The notes under the pieces were generated by a model. That model made no database searches. It had not been told where the DNA came from and worked only from the letters and a program-made list of their open reading frames with translations. From positions 62,001-126,000 of the forward strand of contig NZ_QGHC01000005.1 of assembly GCF_003148905.1 (NCBI RefSeq): DNA of 64,000 nucleotides, written 5' to 3'. Source of the DNA: Fulvimonas soli. Its GTDB lineage: Bacteria; Pseudomonadota; Gammaproteobacteria; Xanthomonadales; Rhodanobacteraceae. Below, piece by piece: positions 9,976 to 19,050 of the stretch; positions within the stretch are counted from its first letter, which is position 1, and each line of letters opens with the position of its first letter. The translations under genes and the position numbers were made by a program.

Positions 9976-11040
9976 TCAGCCGCCGCCCGCGGCGTGCGGG
10001 CGGCGCGGCAGGCCCACGCGGTTGCGGCCCTGCAGCTTGGCGCGGTACAGCGCCTCGTCGGCCTGGTGCATCCAGGCGCCCAGGTCGGCGGTGCCCGCGT
10101 CGAGCCCGGCCACGCCCAGGCTCAGCGTCCAGGCCTGCGCGCCGCCGGGATCGTCCGCGGGGCGGCCGGCACGGCAGCGGATCCGCTCGGCCACCGCCAG
10201 CGCCTGCGCCAGCCCGGTTTCCGGCAGCACCACGCCGAACTCGTCGCCGCCGAGGCGGCCGGGCGTGTCGACCTCGCGCAGGTTGTCCTCCAGCAGGCGC
10301 GCCAGCTCGCACAGCACGGCGTCGCCGGCGGCGTGGCCGCGGCTGTCGTTGACCTGCTTGAAGTTGTCCACGTCCAGCAGGATCAGCGCGGCCGGGCGCT
10401 GGTTGCGCTGGTAGCGGCGCAGCTCCAGCGCGGCGGCTTCCAGCCAGTGCGTGCGGTTGGGCAGGCCGGTGAGGCTGTCGGTGCGGTTGAGGCGGTCGAG
10501 CAGGCGGTTCTGTTCGCGCACGCGCTGGCTCAGCGCGTGGTTCACCGTGCTCACCCAGACCGGGTAGAGCATCAGCATCGGCAGGCAGGCGAACACGTTG
10601 AGCGTGTCGCTGTGCCATTGCACCGGGAAGCCGAGCAGCCCGCCCACCGCCACGCAGGCGACGGCCTCCAGCAGCAGCGACAGGCCGAACAGGCGCCAGC
10701 CGCCGGCGCCGACCCGGTCCATCGCCAGCATGGACAGCAGCAGCGCGCTGGGCAGCAGGTTGAAGCGCATCAGCGCCACCCATGCGCCGGCGGACGCCGC
10801 GTCGAGCAGCAGGTTGCGCTGCTCGGTGCGGTTCGGCTGCCTACTGCGCGTGGAGATCAGCCAGGCCAGGTGCGGCCAGGCGTAGCCGTTCAGCGCGAGC
10901 AGCGCCCACAGCCAGCCCGGCGCGCGCTGCTGCCACAGCACGCTGGCCACCGGCAGCGCGGCCAGCGCCAGGCCCAGCGTGCGCAGGCGGTGGACCAGGC
11001 GCACGAAGCCCAGGCATTTGTCGTGTTCGCGGACGGCCAT
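9976..11040 (-). CDS. Membrane-bound diguanylate cyclase, MASE2-like sensor
   Basis: A 354-residue enzyme predicted to make cyclic-di-GMP from two GTP. The N-terminal ~170 residues form about six hydrophobic helices resembling the MASE2 sensor domain, and the catalytic domain fills about 185-345. The active-site motif is intact (Gly-Gly-Asp-Glu-Phe). An inhibitory I-site Arg-Glu-Val-Asp lies exactly five residues before it, so product feedback is expected. The metal-binding Asp is in Leu-Leu-Asp-Val-Asp-Asn-Phe-Lys. I chose the ATG at 11040 because the frame upstream is Ala/Arg-rich and would put 54 atypical residues before the sensor. It is divergent from the DUF2007 gene at 11161. Confidence 0.92.
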   Translation of the reverse strand: MAVREHDKCLGFVRLVHRLRTLGLALAALPVASVLWQQRAPGWLWALLALNGYAWPHLAWLISTRSRQPNRTEQRNLLLDAASAGAWVALMRFNLLPSALLLSMLAMDRVGAGGWRLFGLSLLLEAVACVAVGGLLGFPVQWHSDTLNVFACLPMLMLYPVWVSTVNHALSQRVREQNRLLDRLNRTDSLTGLPNRTHWLEAAALELRRYQRNQRPAALILLDVDNFKQVNDSRGHAAGDAVLCELARLLEDNLREVDTPGRLGGDEFGVVLPETGLAQALAVAERIRCRAGRPADDPGGAQAWTLSLGVAGLDAGTADLGAWMHQADEALYRAKLQGRNRVGLPRRPHAAGGG

Positions 11041-11160
11041 GCTCCCCCATGAGTCGTCGTCGCAGCTCGGCAGGGCGGACGATAAGGCCGCGGCGGCGGC
11101 CGCGCCAGCCGTTCGCCGCCGCGCTTGCCTCGCGGCCGGCGCGGGGCTAGCGTGCGGGCC

Positions 11161-11433
11161 ATGCGTACCGTCTACCTGGCCGAGACCCTGATCGACGCGC
11201 ACCTGGTGAAGGATGCGCTCGAGCGCGCCGAGATCCCCGCCTTCGTCGCCGGCGAATACCTCACCGGCGGGGTCGGCCAGCTGCCCGCGCGCGACTTCGT
11301 GGCGGTGCAGGTGCCGGCGGCGGCCGTGCCGGCGGCGCAGGCGGTGGTGCGCGAGATCGCCGCGCGGCTGGCCCAGGCGCGCGAGGCGGCTGCGGAGCCG
11401 GCCTGCGGCCTGGCCGGGCAGCCGGCGTCCTGA
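11161..11433 (+). CDS. DUF2007-family small protein
   Basis: A 90-residue protein with the pattern of the DUF2007 family (putative signal-transducing protein). It opens with a short beta-strand Met-Arg-Thr-Val-Tyr-Leu-Ala, then a helix containing Ala-His-Leu-Val-Lys-Asp-Ala-Leu-Glu. A Gly-Glu-Tyr-Leu-Thr-Gly-Gly loop and a strand ending Val-Ala-Val-Gln-Val follow, then a C-terminal helix. Family members are ferredoxin-like folds with no established biochemical role, so I do not assign one. The start ATG is the one closest to the conserved first strand. It stands 48 bases before apt and could share its transcript. Confidence 0.75.
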   Translation: MRTVYLAETLIDAHLVKDALERAEIPAFVAGEYLTGGVGQLPARDFVAVQVPAAAVPAAQAVVREIAARLAQAREAAAEPACGLAGQPAS

Positions 11434-11480
11434 ATCTCCTCCCGCCGGCGCGCGGCGCCGGCCGCCACCTCTGGAACCGC

Positions 11481-11999
11481 ATGAACGACCTGGCCCGCCT
11501 GATCCGCGCCGTGCCCGACTTCCCCCGGCCCGGCGTGCTGTTCCGCGACATCACCCCGCTGCTGGCCGACGCCGGCGCGTTCGCCCGCTGCATCGACCTG
11601 CTGGCCGAGCCGTGGCTGGGGCAGGGCGTGCGGGCGGTGTGCGGGATCGAGTCGCGCGGCTTCATCTTCGGCGCCGCGCTGGCGCAGAAGCTCGACGCCG
11701 GCTTCGTGCCGCTGCGCAAGCCGGGCAAGCTGCCGCCGCCGCTGGTGGAGGTGGACTACCGGCTGGAGTACGGCACCGACCGCCTGCAGGCGCGCGACGA
11801 CGCGCTGCGCCCCGGCGAGCGCACGCTGGTCGCGGACGACGTGCTGGCCACCGGCGGCACCCTCGCCGCCGCGCGCGAGCTGGTGGCGCGGCTGGGCGGC
11901 GAGCTGGCCGGCGCCGCGGTGGTGATCGAGCTGGGCGCGCTGGGCGGCCGTGCGCGCTGGGGCGATGGCCCGCCGCTGCACGCGCTGGTGCGCTACTGA
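11481..11999 (+). CDS. apt: Adenine phosphoribosyltransferase
   Basis: A 172-residue type I phosphoribosyltransferase that salvages adenine to AMP using PRPP. The PRPP-binding motif Val-Ala-Asp-Asp-Val-Leu-Ala-Thr-Gly-Gly-Thr sits near residues 114-124. The N-terminal Ile-Arg-Ala-Val-Pro-Asp-Phe-Pro-Arg-Pro-Gly-Val-Leu-Phe-Arg-Asp-Ile-Thr-Pro block and the Gly-Ile-Glu-Ser-Arg-Gly-Phe-Ile-Phe-Gly block are diagnostic for Apt. Length is slightly below the E. coli enzyme (183). It is cytoplasmic. It may be expressed with the DUF2007 gene upstream. The region after it holds a REP-type repeat before the next, oppositely oriented gene. Confidence 0.95.
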   Translation: MNDLARLIRAVPDFPRPGVLFRDITPLLADAGAFARCIDLLAEPWLGQGVRAVCGIESRGFIFGAALAQKLDAGFVPLRKPGKLPPPLVEVDYRLEYGTDRLQARDDALRPGERTLVADDVLATGGTLAAARELVARLGGELAGAAVVIELGALGGRARWGDGPPLHALVRY

Positions 12000-12078
12000 G
12001 CGGCGCTCGCCCACCCGGCGCCGGGGGCGGCCTGGGCGGGCCTGGCATCGGGGCCTTGGCGGTCTCGCGTCAGGTCGA

Positions 12079-12190
12079 CCGCGGCCGGAGGCCGCTCCCC
12101 CAGGGAGCCTCGCAAGCCTTTGTGGAAGCGGCCTGCGGCCGCGATGCCTCGACCTCGCTCCCCGCCATGCCGAGCCGTCGCGGACCGGGC
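12079..12190 (+). repeat. REP-type inverted repeat with extended flank
   Basis: Two imperfect inverted arms, GCGGCCGGAGGCCGCTCCC at 12080-12098 and AAGCGGCCTGCGGCCGCGAT at 12125-12144, are separated by about 26 bases. The following CCATGCCGAGCCGTCGCGGACCGG block resembles the flank of the copies at 33862 and 6761. It fills most of the apt to 12207 intergenic space. Confidence 0.8.
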
Positions 12191-12206
12191 GCGCGTGAAC
12201 GGGTCC

Positions 12207-12803
12207 TCAGGGCGTCGCGGTCTCCGCGCGTTCCACGTACACCAGCTCGCAGGCGCCGTTGCCGGTGTCCTCGCGGCTGAGCGAGCTGTGCCACTGCCAG
12301 CCGTCGGCGCGGCTGGCGTCGACCAGGAAGCCCTCCAGGTGCACCAGCTGGCCGCGGCGCACGCGCTCCAGCGCGTCGCGCACCTGCCCGTCGGCCGGGA
12401 TCAGGTGCATGTTGGCGCTGTGCGTCTCGATCTCGCGGCGCGGGATCGGGAAGTCGTCCGCGTGCCACCAGTAGAAGCGGCCGGACTGGCTGACCTCGAT
12501 GCGCGCCAGCACCGCGCTGTCGGACATGCGGCCCCAGCCCAGCGCCAGGTCGAGCGGGGCGAGGAAGGCGCCGGCGTCGTGGTAGTCCTCGCGCGCGAGC
12601 ACGCGCGCGGTGAGCGCGAAGTGCGCGCGCGTGCGCAGCGTGACGTCGCCGCGCCGCAGGACGGCGCCGTCGTCCAGGTCCACCTGCTCGGGGTCGTCCG
12701 GCGCCAGCACGCCGGGCGGCGGCGTCACCGCGCGGTGCTTCCACGCCGAGGCGGCGCCCCACAGCACCAGCAGCGCCAGCGCGACGAGCGCGAGCCGGCG
12801 CAT
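12207..12803 (-). CDS. Unknown membrane-anchored protein
   Basis: I do not recognise this 198-residue protein. It has an N-terminal hydrophobic anchor or signal at residues 3-20, then a soluble domain that would lie in the periplasm. The soluble part contains Phe-Tyr-Trp-Trp-His-Ala-Asp-Asp-Phe-Pro-Ile and, near the end, Trp-Gln-Trp-His-Ser-Ser-Leu, plus a single Cys in Gly-Ala-Cys-Glu-Leu-Val. The alternating charged and hydrophobic strands suggest a small all-beta (OB-like) fold, but that is inference. Codon use matches its neighbours and there is no sign of damage. It lies 22 bases downstream of oxyR on the same strand, so it may be co-transcribed and respond to oxidative stress. Confidence 0.75.
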   Translation of the reverse strand: MRRLALVALALLVLWGAASAWKHRAVTPPPGVLAPDDPEQVDLDDGAVLRRGDVTLRTRAHFALTARVLAREDYHDAGAFLAPLDLALGWGRMSDSAVLARIEVSQSGRFYWWHADDFPIPRREIETHSANMHLIPADGQVRDALERVRRGQLVHLEGFLVDASRADGWQWHSSLSREDTGNGACELVYVERAETATP

Positions 12804-12825
12804 CAGCGGCGTTCCGCGGCTGGCG

Positions 12826-13770
12826 TCATGCGCGGGCCCGCGCCTTCGGCGGGGCCGGCTGGGTGGCCGGGCGCAGCAGCTCGGCGGGCATGCCGCGGAT
12901 CATCTCGGCGAAGCGCTGCAGGAACGGGCCCATCGAGGAGCTCTTGCGCCACACCAGCGCGATCCGCCGGCTCGGCGGGTGGCCGGCGAATTCCAGCAGC
13001 TGCACGTTGCCGGTGCGCGGCACCGGCGGCTTGATCGCCAGCGTCGGCAGCAGGGTGATGCCCACGTCGGCGGCCACCATCTGCCGCAGCGTCTCCAGGC
13101 TGGTGGCGCGGAAGCCGGCCTTCTCGCCGGCGCCGGCCAGCTGGCACACCTCCAGCGCCTGGTCGCGCAGGCAGTGGCCGTCCTCCAGCAGCAGCAGGTT
13201 CTCGTCCTCCAGGTCGCTCAGCTTCAGGCGGCCCTTGTGCTGCGCCAGCGGGTGGCGCTCGGGCACCGCCAGCACGAACGGCTCCTCGAACAGGAACTCG
13301 GCGTGCAGGCTGTCCTCGTGCAGCGGCAGCGCCAGGATGCCCGCGTCCAGCGCGCCCTCGCGCAGCATCTTCACCACCTGCTCGGTCTTCTCCTCGGTGA
13401 GCAGCAGCTCCAGCCGCGGGAAGCGCCGGCGCACCAGCGGCACCAGGTGCGGCAGCAGGTAGGGCCCGAGCGTGGGGAAGATGCCCAGCCTGAGCTTGCC
13501 CGCCTCCGGGTCGCGCGTGCGCTGCGCGATCGCCTTGATCTCCTCGATCTCGGCCAGCACGCCCTTGGCGCGGCGGGCGATCTCGCGGCCGGTCTCGGTG
13601 AGCAGCACCTTGCGCGGCGTGCGCTCGACCAGTGCCACGCCCAGCTCGTCCTCCAGCTTCTTGATCTGGGTGGACAGGGTGGGCTGGCTGACGAAGCTCG
13701 CCTCGGCGGCGCGGCCGAAGTGGCGGTGCTCGGCCAGCGAGACGAGGTAGTGCAGGTCGCGCAGGTTCAT
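12826..13770 (-). CDS. oxyR: OxyR, peroxide-sensing LysR-family regulator
   Basis: A 314-residue LysR-type activator. The winged helix-turn-helix occupies residues 1-60 and the effector domain about 90-300. Both redox cysteines of OxyR are present in the diagnostic Gly-His-Cys-Leu-Arg-Asp-Gln-Ala-Leu-Glu-Val-Cys motif (Cys200 and Cys209, equivalent to Cys199/Cys208 of E. coli), so it should form the peroxide-induced disulfide. The start ATG gives the canonical N-terminus Met-Asn-Leu-Arg-Asp-Leu. It is divergent from the M1 aminopeptidase gene, with a likely OxyR operator 19 bases upstream of the start. The unknown gene at 12207-12803 follows closely downstream. Confidence 0.97.
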   Translation of the reverse strand: MNLRDLHYLVSLAEHRHFGRAAEASFVSQPTLSTQIKKLEDELGVALVERTPRKVLLTETGREIARRAKGVLAEIEEIKAIAQRTRDPEAGKLRLGIFPTLGPYLLPHLVPLVRRRFPRLELLLTEEKTEQVVKMLREGALDAGILALPLHEDSLHAEFLFEEPFVLAVPERHPLAQHKGRLKLSDLEDENLLLLEDGHCLRDQALEVCQLAGAGEKAGFRATSLETLRQMVAADVGITLLPTLAIKPPVPRTGNVQLLEFAGHPPSRRIALVWRKSSSMGPFLQRFAEMIRGMPAELLRPATQPAPPKARARA

Positions 13771-13788
13771 GGGGCGTCTTCGGCTTCC

Positions 13789-13803
13789 ATAGTTGCCGTC
13801 TAT
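13789..13803. promoter_or_regulatory. Candidate OxyR operator upstream of oxyR
   Basis: The sequence ATAG-N7-CTAT (ATAGTTGCCGTCTAT) is an exact dyad with the spacing of the OxyR half-site core. It is 19 bases upstream of the oxyR start codon, which fits autoregulation, and it is also in the 236-base region shared with the divergent aminopeptidase gene. A second half-site, which full OxyR operators have, was not obvious. Confidence 0.55.
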
Positions 13804-14006
13804 GATTGTGGTGGCTGCCATCGGCCGGAACAATCCCCGGCATCCGCGCCTCCGCCGTCGTGCACCGCATCGACCGCGCGGGCGGCCCGCTCCCGCGCCG
13901 CGCCGCCGGGCGGCGACGGGCCCCGCCATGCCTTCTGGCACTGTGCCGCAAGTCATGCCGGAGCCTAGCTTGCAGGCCCGTTTCCGTTGTCCCAGGGAGT
14001 TCCCCG

Positions 14007-16685
14007 ATGCGAGGCCTAGCCCGTCCCCTGCTGCTCACCGCGCTGGCCGCCTGCTGCGGCGCCGCGCTCGCCGCCCACGCCGACGAGGTGCCGCACGGCA
14101 AGCTGCCGCGCTGGGCGATCCCCGAGCACTACCAGCTCGCCTTCAAGGTGGACCCGCGGCAGCAGGACTTCTCCGGCACCACCACGATCAAGGTGAAGCT
14201 CACCCAGGCTTCCGACCACGTGTGGCTGCACGGGCACGACCTGAAGGTCGCCAAGGTGGTCGTCACCGACGCCGCCGGCAAGCGGCACGCCGGCAAGTAC
14301 GTGGACGCGGCGCCCAAGGAGGGCGTGGCGCGCATCGACTTCGGCAGCACGCTCGAGCCGCAGGAGATCACCCTGGCGATCGACTACAGCGCGCCGCTCA
14401 ACCTGCAGCTGCAGGGCCTGTACAAGGTCAGCCACAAGGGCCAGCCCTACGCGATGACGCAGATGGAGCCGATCAGCGCGCGCTACGCCTTCCCCGGCTT
14501 CGACGAGCCCGGCTTCAAGACGCCCTACGACATCAGCCTGACCATCCCGAAGGACGAGGTCGGCGCGGCCAACACCCCGCAGGTCAGGGAAACCCCCGCC
14601 GGCGACGGCTGGAAGACGCTCACCTTCGCGCGGACGCCGCCGCTGCCGACCTACCTGGTCGCCTTCGGCGTCGGCCCGTGGGACGTGCAGCCCGGCCCGA
14701 CCATCCCGGCCGGCGCGTACCGCAAGGAGCCGATCGAGCTGCGCGGCATCGCCGCGCGCGGCGAGGGCCACCGCATGCAGCACGTGCTGAGCGAGACGCC
14801 CAGCATCATCAAGACGCTGGAGGACTACTACGGCTTCGGCTACCCGTTCGGCAAGCTCGACCTGGTCGCCGCGCCGGACTTCTCCGCCGGCGCGATGGAG
14901 AACCCCGGCTTCGTCACCTTCCGCGACTGGCTACTGCTGCTCGACCCGGATTCGCCGGCGCAGTACGTGCGCGGCTCCTTCAACGTCACCGCGCACGAGC
15001 TGGCCCACCAGTGGACCGGCGACACCGTGACGCTGGCCTGGTGGGACGACCTGTGGCTCAACGAGGCCTTCGCCACCTGGATGCAGCAGAAGGTCACGCA
15101 GAAGGTGCACCCGGAATACCGCGCCGACCTCGACCGCGTGCGCGGCGCCGAGGGCGCGATGAACGGCGACAGCCTGGTCACCACGCGCAAGATCCGCCAG
15201 CCGATCACCGGCAACGGCGACATCGAGACCGCCTTCGACGGGATCACCTACCAGAAGGGCGCGGCGGTGCTGGGCATGTTCGAGGGCTACGTGGGCGAGG
15301 CCACGTTCCAGAAGGGCATGCGCGCGTACATCCAGCAGCACAAGTTCGGCAACGCGACGGCGGACGACCTGATCGACGCGATCGCTCTGGCGGCGGACAA
15401 GGGAGCGGACTTCAAGCAGGCGTTCCGCAGCTTCCTCGACCAGCCGGGCGTGCCCTACGTGCAGACGAAGCTGGCGCAGCAGGGCGGCAAGACGGTGCTG
15501 GAGCTGAGCCAGAGCCGCTACCTGCCGGTGGGGAGCAAGGGCGACGCCAACCACGTGTGGGGCGTGCCGGTGTGCGTGCGCTACGGGGTGGCGTCGGGCA
15601 GCAAGGTGAGCTGCGAGCTGCTGGACAGGCCGCGGGGCACGATGGTGCTGGAAGGCGCCACCGCGTCGAGCTGGGTGCTGCCCAACGCCAACGGCAGCGG
15701 CTACTACCGCTTCGGCATGGCCAAGGCGGACCTGGCGGCGCTCGGCAGGCGGATCGGCAAGCTCGACGACGCCGAGCAGCTGGCCTACGCCGACGCGGTG
15801 GGCGCCGCCTTCCGCCACGGCGACCTCGACGCGGGCGACGTGCTGGCCGCGCTCAAGCCGCTCACCGCCTCCAAGGTGCGCGAGGTGGCCACCGCGCCGA
15901 TCGGCACGATCGGCTGGATCTACCACCAGGAAGCGCAGACCGACGCCCAGCGCGCGCGCATCGTCGCCTGGATGAAGGACGCCTACCTGCCCGAGCTGCG
16001 GGCCCTCGGCTACCGCCGCAAGGCCGGCGAGGCCGACGGCGACTCGCTGATGCGCAGCACGCTGGCCGAGCTGCTCGGCCTGGACTACAAGCTGCCGGAA
16101 GTGCGCGCCGAACTGCTCAAGCAGGGCGACGCGGCGCTGAAGGCGAAGGACGGCCGCCTCGACTTCGCCGCCGCCGATCCGGACCTGCTCGGCGCCGCGC
16201 TGGGCGTGGCCGTGCAGGAGCGCGGCAAGGGCGCGGTGGACGCGCTGATCGCCGAGCTGCCCAAGACCAGCGACCCGGCGCTGCGCAACGCCATCCTCGC
16301 CGGCCTGTCCGAGGCCGACGACCCGGCGCTGGCCGAGCAGGTGCGCAACTTCGCGCTCGACAAGCAGGTGAAGGTGGGCGAGATGGCCGCGCTGCTGCGC
16401 GGCGGCCGCGACACCCAGGCGCAGCGCGACGCGGTGTGGAACTGGTCGGTGGCCAACTACGACAGGATCCTCGCCCGTACCGGCAGCTTCGCCGGCGGCC
16501 GCCTGCCGGCGATGATGGGCGGCGGTGGCTGCTCGCAGGCCGAGGCGGAACGTCTGCAGGCGTTCTTCAAGACCCGCGCGAAGGACGTCGCCGGCGCCGA
16601 GCGCGGCCTGGCGCAGACCACCGAGTCCACGCTGCTGTGCGCGGCGCTGAAGGCCAGGCAGGACCCGGCGGCGATCCTGCGCTGA
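14007..16685 (+). CDS. Exported M1-family zinc aminopeptidase
   Basis: An 892-residue gluzincin peptidase that removes N-terminal residues from peptides. A Sec signal peptide (residues 1-25, ending near Ala-Leu-Ala-Ala-His-Ala) places it in the periplasm or outside. The exopeptidase motif Gly-Ala-Met-Glu-Asn-Pro-Gly near 296 and the zinc site His-Glu-Leu-Ala-His-Gln-Trp with the downstream Asn-Glu-Ala-Phe-Ala glutamate near 355 are intact. The C-terminal half is the alpha-helical ERAP1-like domain. The ATG at 14007 follows a good ribosome binding site (CAGGGAG). The long in-frame stretch before it is Arg/Pro-rich and is not counted. It ends at a strong hairpin terminator. Confidence 0.93.
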   Translation: MRGLARPLLLTALAACCGAALAAHADEVPHGKLPRWAIPEHYQLAFKVDPRQQDFSGTTTIKVKLTQASDHVWLHGHDLKVAKVVVTDAAGKRHAGKYVDAAPKEGVARIDFGSTLEPQEITLAIDYSAPLNLQLQGLYKVSHKGQPYAMTQMEPISARYAFPGFDEPGFKTPYDISLTIPKDEVGAANTPQVRETPAGDGWKTLTFARTPPLPTYLVAFGVGPWDVQPGPTIPAGAYRKEPIELRGIAARGEGHRMQHVLSETPSIIKTLEDYYGFGYPFGKLDLVAAPDFSAGAMENPGFVTFRDWLLLLDPDSPAQYVRGSFNVTAHELAHQWTGDTVTLAWWDDLWLNEAFATWMQQKVTQKVHPEYRADLDRVRGAEGAMNGDSLVTTRKIRQPITGNGDIETAFDGITYQKGAAVLGMFEGYVGEATFQKGMRAYIQQHKFGNATADDLIDAIALAADKGADFKQAFRSFLDQPGVPYVQTKLAQQGGKTVLELSQSRYLPVGSKGDANHVWGVPVCVRYGVASGSKVSCELLDRPRGTMVLEGATASSWVLPNANGSGYYRFGMAKADLAALGRRIGKLDDAEQLAYADAVGAAFRHGDLDAGDVLAALKPLTASKVREVATAPIGTIGWIYHQEAQTDAQRARIVAWMKDAYLPELRALGYRRKAGEADGDSLMRSTLAELLGLDYKLPEVRAELLKQGDAALKAKDGRLDFAAADPDLLGAALGVAVQERGKGAVDALIAELPKTSDPALRNAILAGLSEADDPALAEQVRNFALDKQVKVGEMAALLRGGRDTQAQRDAVWNWSVANYDRILARTGSFAGGRLPAMMGGGGCSQAEAERLQAFFKTRAKDVAGAERGLAQTTESTLLCAALKARQDPAAILR

Positions 16686-16706
16686 TCCTTCGCCGGGTCG
16701 CCGGCG

Positions 16707-16740
16707 ATGCCGGGCGGTGCAGGCCGTCCGGCATTTCTTT
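16707..16740 (+). terminator. Intrinsic terminator after the M1 aminopeptidase
   Basis: An 11-base stem with one mismatch (ATGCCGGGCGG and CCGTCCGGCAT) and a 6-base loop, followed by TTTCTTT. It lies 22 bases after the stop codon. Confidence 0.75.
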
Positions 16741-16838
16741 GCCTCCGGCGTCCGGCCGATCCCGTGCCGCCGCGCGCTCCGCTTCGGCCCGCGCGCGGCG
16801 CAGCGTTGCCCCGCCGGAGCGGCCGCCCGCGGCGGCGT

Positions 16839-18737
16839 TCAGCCGTCCAGTTCCGCCCAGCGCGCGTAGGCGGCGTCGAGCTCGGCCTGCAGCTTCGCCA
16901 GCTCGGCGTTCGCCGCGGCGATGGCCGCGCCGCCCTGCTGGAAGAAGGCCGGGTCGTTCATCGCCTCGCCGCGCGCGGCGATCTCCGCCTCCAGCTGCTC
17001 GATGCGCGCGGGCAACCGTTCCAGCTCGCGCTGGTCCCTGTAGCTCAGCTTGCGCTTCGGGCCGTCGCCTGCGCGCGCGCCGGCGTCCGGCGGCGGCACG
17101 GCCGGGGCCTCGGCGGCGGCCGCGGCGGGCGGGTTCCGCCCCTCGCCGGGGCGGCGGTCGCCGGCCGGGCGCTGCCGCAGCCAGTCGCTGTAGCCGCCCA
17201 CGTACTCGCCCACCCTGCCGTCGCCCTCCAGCACCAGCGTGCTGGTCACCACGCTGTCGAGGAAGTCGCGGTCGTGCGAGACCAGCAGCAGGGTGCCGGG
17301 GTAGCCGGCCAGCAGCTCCTCCAGCAGCTCCAGCGTCTCCACGTCGAGGTCGTTGGTGGGCTCGTCCATCACCAGCAGGTTGGACGGCTGCGCGAACAGC
17401 TTGGCCAGCAGCAGGCGGTTGCGCTCGCCGCCGGACAGCCGCGTGATCGGCGCGCGGGCGCGCGCGGGCGTGAACAGGAAGTCCTGCAGGTAGCCCAGGA
17501 TGTGCTTGCGCTGGCCGTCGAGCTCGATGTACTCGCGGCCCTCGGCCACGTTGTCCAGCGCGCTGAGGCGGTCGTCGAGCCGGCTGCGGTGCTGGTCGAA
17601 GTAGGCCACCTGCAGGCCCGTGCCCAGCGTCACCTCACCGCGCTCGGGCTTCAGCTCGCCGAGCAGGATCTTCAGCAGCGTGCTCTTGCCCGCGCCGTTG
17701 GGGCCGACGATGCCCACGCGGTCGCCGCGCAGGACGGTGGTGGAGAGGTCGTCGACCAGCACGCGGCCGCCGTAGGACTGGCGCACGCGGCTGGCCTCGA
17801 TCACCTTGCGGCCGGAGGCCTGCGCCGCGGCCAGGGTGATCCGCGCGTTGCCGGCCAGCTCGCGTCGCTCGGCGCGCTCGCGGCGCATCGCCTTGAGCGC
17901 GCGCACGCGGCCCTCGTTGCGCGTGCGGCGGGCCTTGATGCCCTGGCGGATCCACGCCTCCTCCTGCGCCAGGCGTTTGTCGAACAGCGCGTTGGCCTGC
18001 GCCTCGGCGTGCAGGCGCTCCTCGCGCCGGCGCAGGTAGTTGTCGTAGTCGCCGGGCCAGCTGGTGAGGCGGCCGCGGTCGATCTCGACGATGCGGGTGG
18101 CCAGCGCGCGCAGGAAGGCGCGGTCGTGGGTGACGAACACCAGGCTGCCGGCGAAGGACTTGAGGAAGCCCTCCAGCCAGCCGATCGCCTCGATGTCCAG
18201 GTGGTTGGTCGGCTCGTCCAGCAGCAGCACGTCGGGCTGGCGCACCAGCGCCTGCGCCAGCAGCACGCGGCGCTTCATGCCGCCGGAGAGCGCGGCGAAG
18301 TCGAGGTCGCCCGGCAGCTCCAGGCGCGCCAGCACGTCGCCCACGCGGCGGTCGATGTCCCAGCCGTGGCGCGCCTCGATCTGCGCCTGCACCGCGCCGA
18401 GCGCGTCCAGGTCGCCCTCGTGCAGCAGGTGGTGGTAGCGCGCCAGCAGGCGGCCGAGGTCGCCCAGCCCCGCGGCGACCACGTCGAACACGCTGCCGCG
18501 CGTGTCCTGCGGCACCTCCTGCGCCATGCGGGCGACCACCACGCCGTCCTGCGCGCGCCGCTCGCCGTCGTCGGGCTTCAGCTCGCCGGCGATCAGCCCG
18601 AGCAGGGTGGACTTGCCCTCGCCGTTGCGGCCGACGATGCACACGCGCTCGCCGGCCTCGATCGACAGGTCGACGCGTTCGAGCAGGAGGGGGCCGCCGA
18701 CGCTGAAGTCGACGCGCTGGAGCTGGATCAGGGACAT
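16839..18737 (-). CDS. uup: ABC-F ATPase, Uup type
   Basis: A 632-residue soluble protein with two ABC ATPase domains and no membrane part. The first Walker A is Gly-Arg-Asn-Gly-Glu-Gly-Lys-Ser-Thr near 37-45, with signature Leu-Ser-Gly-Gly-Met-Lys. The second is Gly-Pro-Asn-Gly-Ala-Gly-Lys-Ser-Thr near 350, with signature Leu-Ser-Gly-Gly-Glu-Arg. The charged linker (P-site tRNA interaction motif) lies between them at about 240-300. The C-terminal ~80 residues form the Uup coiled-coil domain after an Ala/Pro-rich spacer. ABC-F proteins act on the ribosome, and Uup also affects DNA stability, probably through the C-terminal domain. It is transcribed alone and converges with the M1 peptidase gene. 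Confidence 0.93.
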   Translation of the reverse strand: MSLIQLQRVDFSVGGPLLLERVDLSIEAGERVCIVGRNGEGKSTLLGLIAGELKPDDGERRAQDGVVVARMAQEVPQDTRGSVFDVVAAGLGDLGRLLARYHHLLHEGDLDALGAVQAQIEARHGWDIDRRVGDVLARLELPGDLDFAALSGGMKRRVLLAQALVRQPDVLLLDEPTNHLDIEAIGWLEGFLKSFAGSLVFVTHDRAFLRALATRIVEIDRGRLTSWPGDYDNYLRRREERLHAEAQANALFDKRLAQEEAWIRQGIKARRTRNEGRVRALKAMRRERAERRELAGNARITLAAAQASGRKVIEASRVRQSYGGRVLVDDLSTTVLRGDRVGIVGPNGAGKSTLLKILLGELKPERGEVTLGTGLQVAYFDQHRSRLDDRLSALDNVAEGREYIELDGQRKHILGYLQDFLFTPARARAPITRLSGGERNRLLLAKLFAQPSNLLVMDEPTNDLDVETLELLEELLAGYPGTLLLVSHDRDFLDSVVTSTLVLEGDGRVGEYVGGYSDWLRQRPAGDRRPGEGRNPPAAAAAEAPAVPPPDAGARAGDGPKRKLSYRDQRELERLPARIEQLEAEIAARGEAMNDPAFFQQGGAAIAAANAELAKLQAELDAAYARWAELDG

Positions 18738-18819
18738 CGGGGCATTGTACCGGGACGGCGCCGCCGGCCCGCCCGCGGCGGCGGCATGAACGCGCTCTGA
18801 ATGCGGCGCGTGCGACCGG

Positions 18820-18848
18820 CTTGAACGCGGCGCGTGCGTTCCCCATTA
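18820..18848 (+). promoter_or_regulatory. Sigma-32 (heat-shock) promoter for hsp20
   Basis: CTTGAA at 18820-18825 and CCCCATTA at 18841-18848 are separated by 15 bases. This matches the heat-shock sigma consensus CTTGAA-N13-17-CCCCATnT at all but the last base. The predicted transcript starts near 18855 and leaves a 5' leader of about 195 bases before hsp20, with no convincing gene in it. The -35 box lies inside one copy of a 17-base direct repeat (18798-18814 and 18822-18838). Confidence 0.7.
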
Positions 18849-19050
18849 GGGGCGTCGCCAGCGCCGCGGGGCGGTTCCCCGCGACGGCGCGAGGCGTTCC
18901 GTATCGAGCGGCGGATGCGGTTCGTCCGCGGGCCATGCGCCCGACTGCCGGTGACTCCGGCGCATCCGCATCCTTGCCCTCGTGCCGGCCCGCCCGCGCG
19001 CCGCGACCCCGCGGCGGCTGCGCGCATGTGAGTTCTGCGAGGTGATACCG

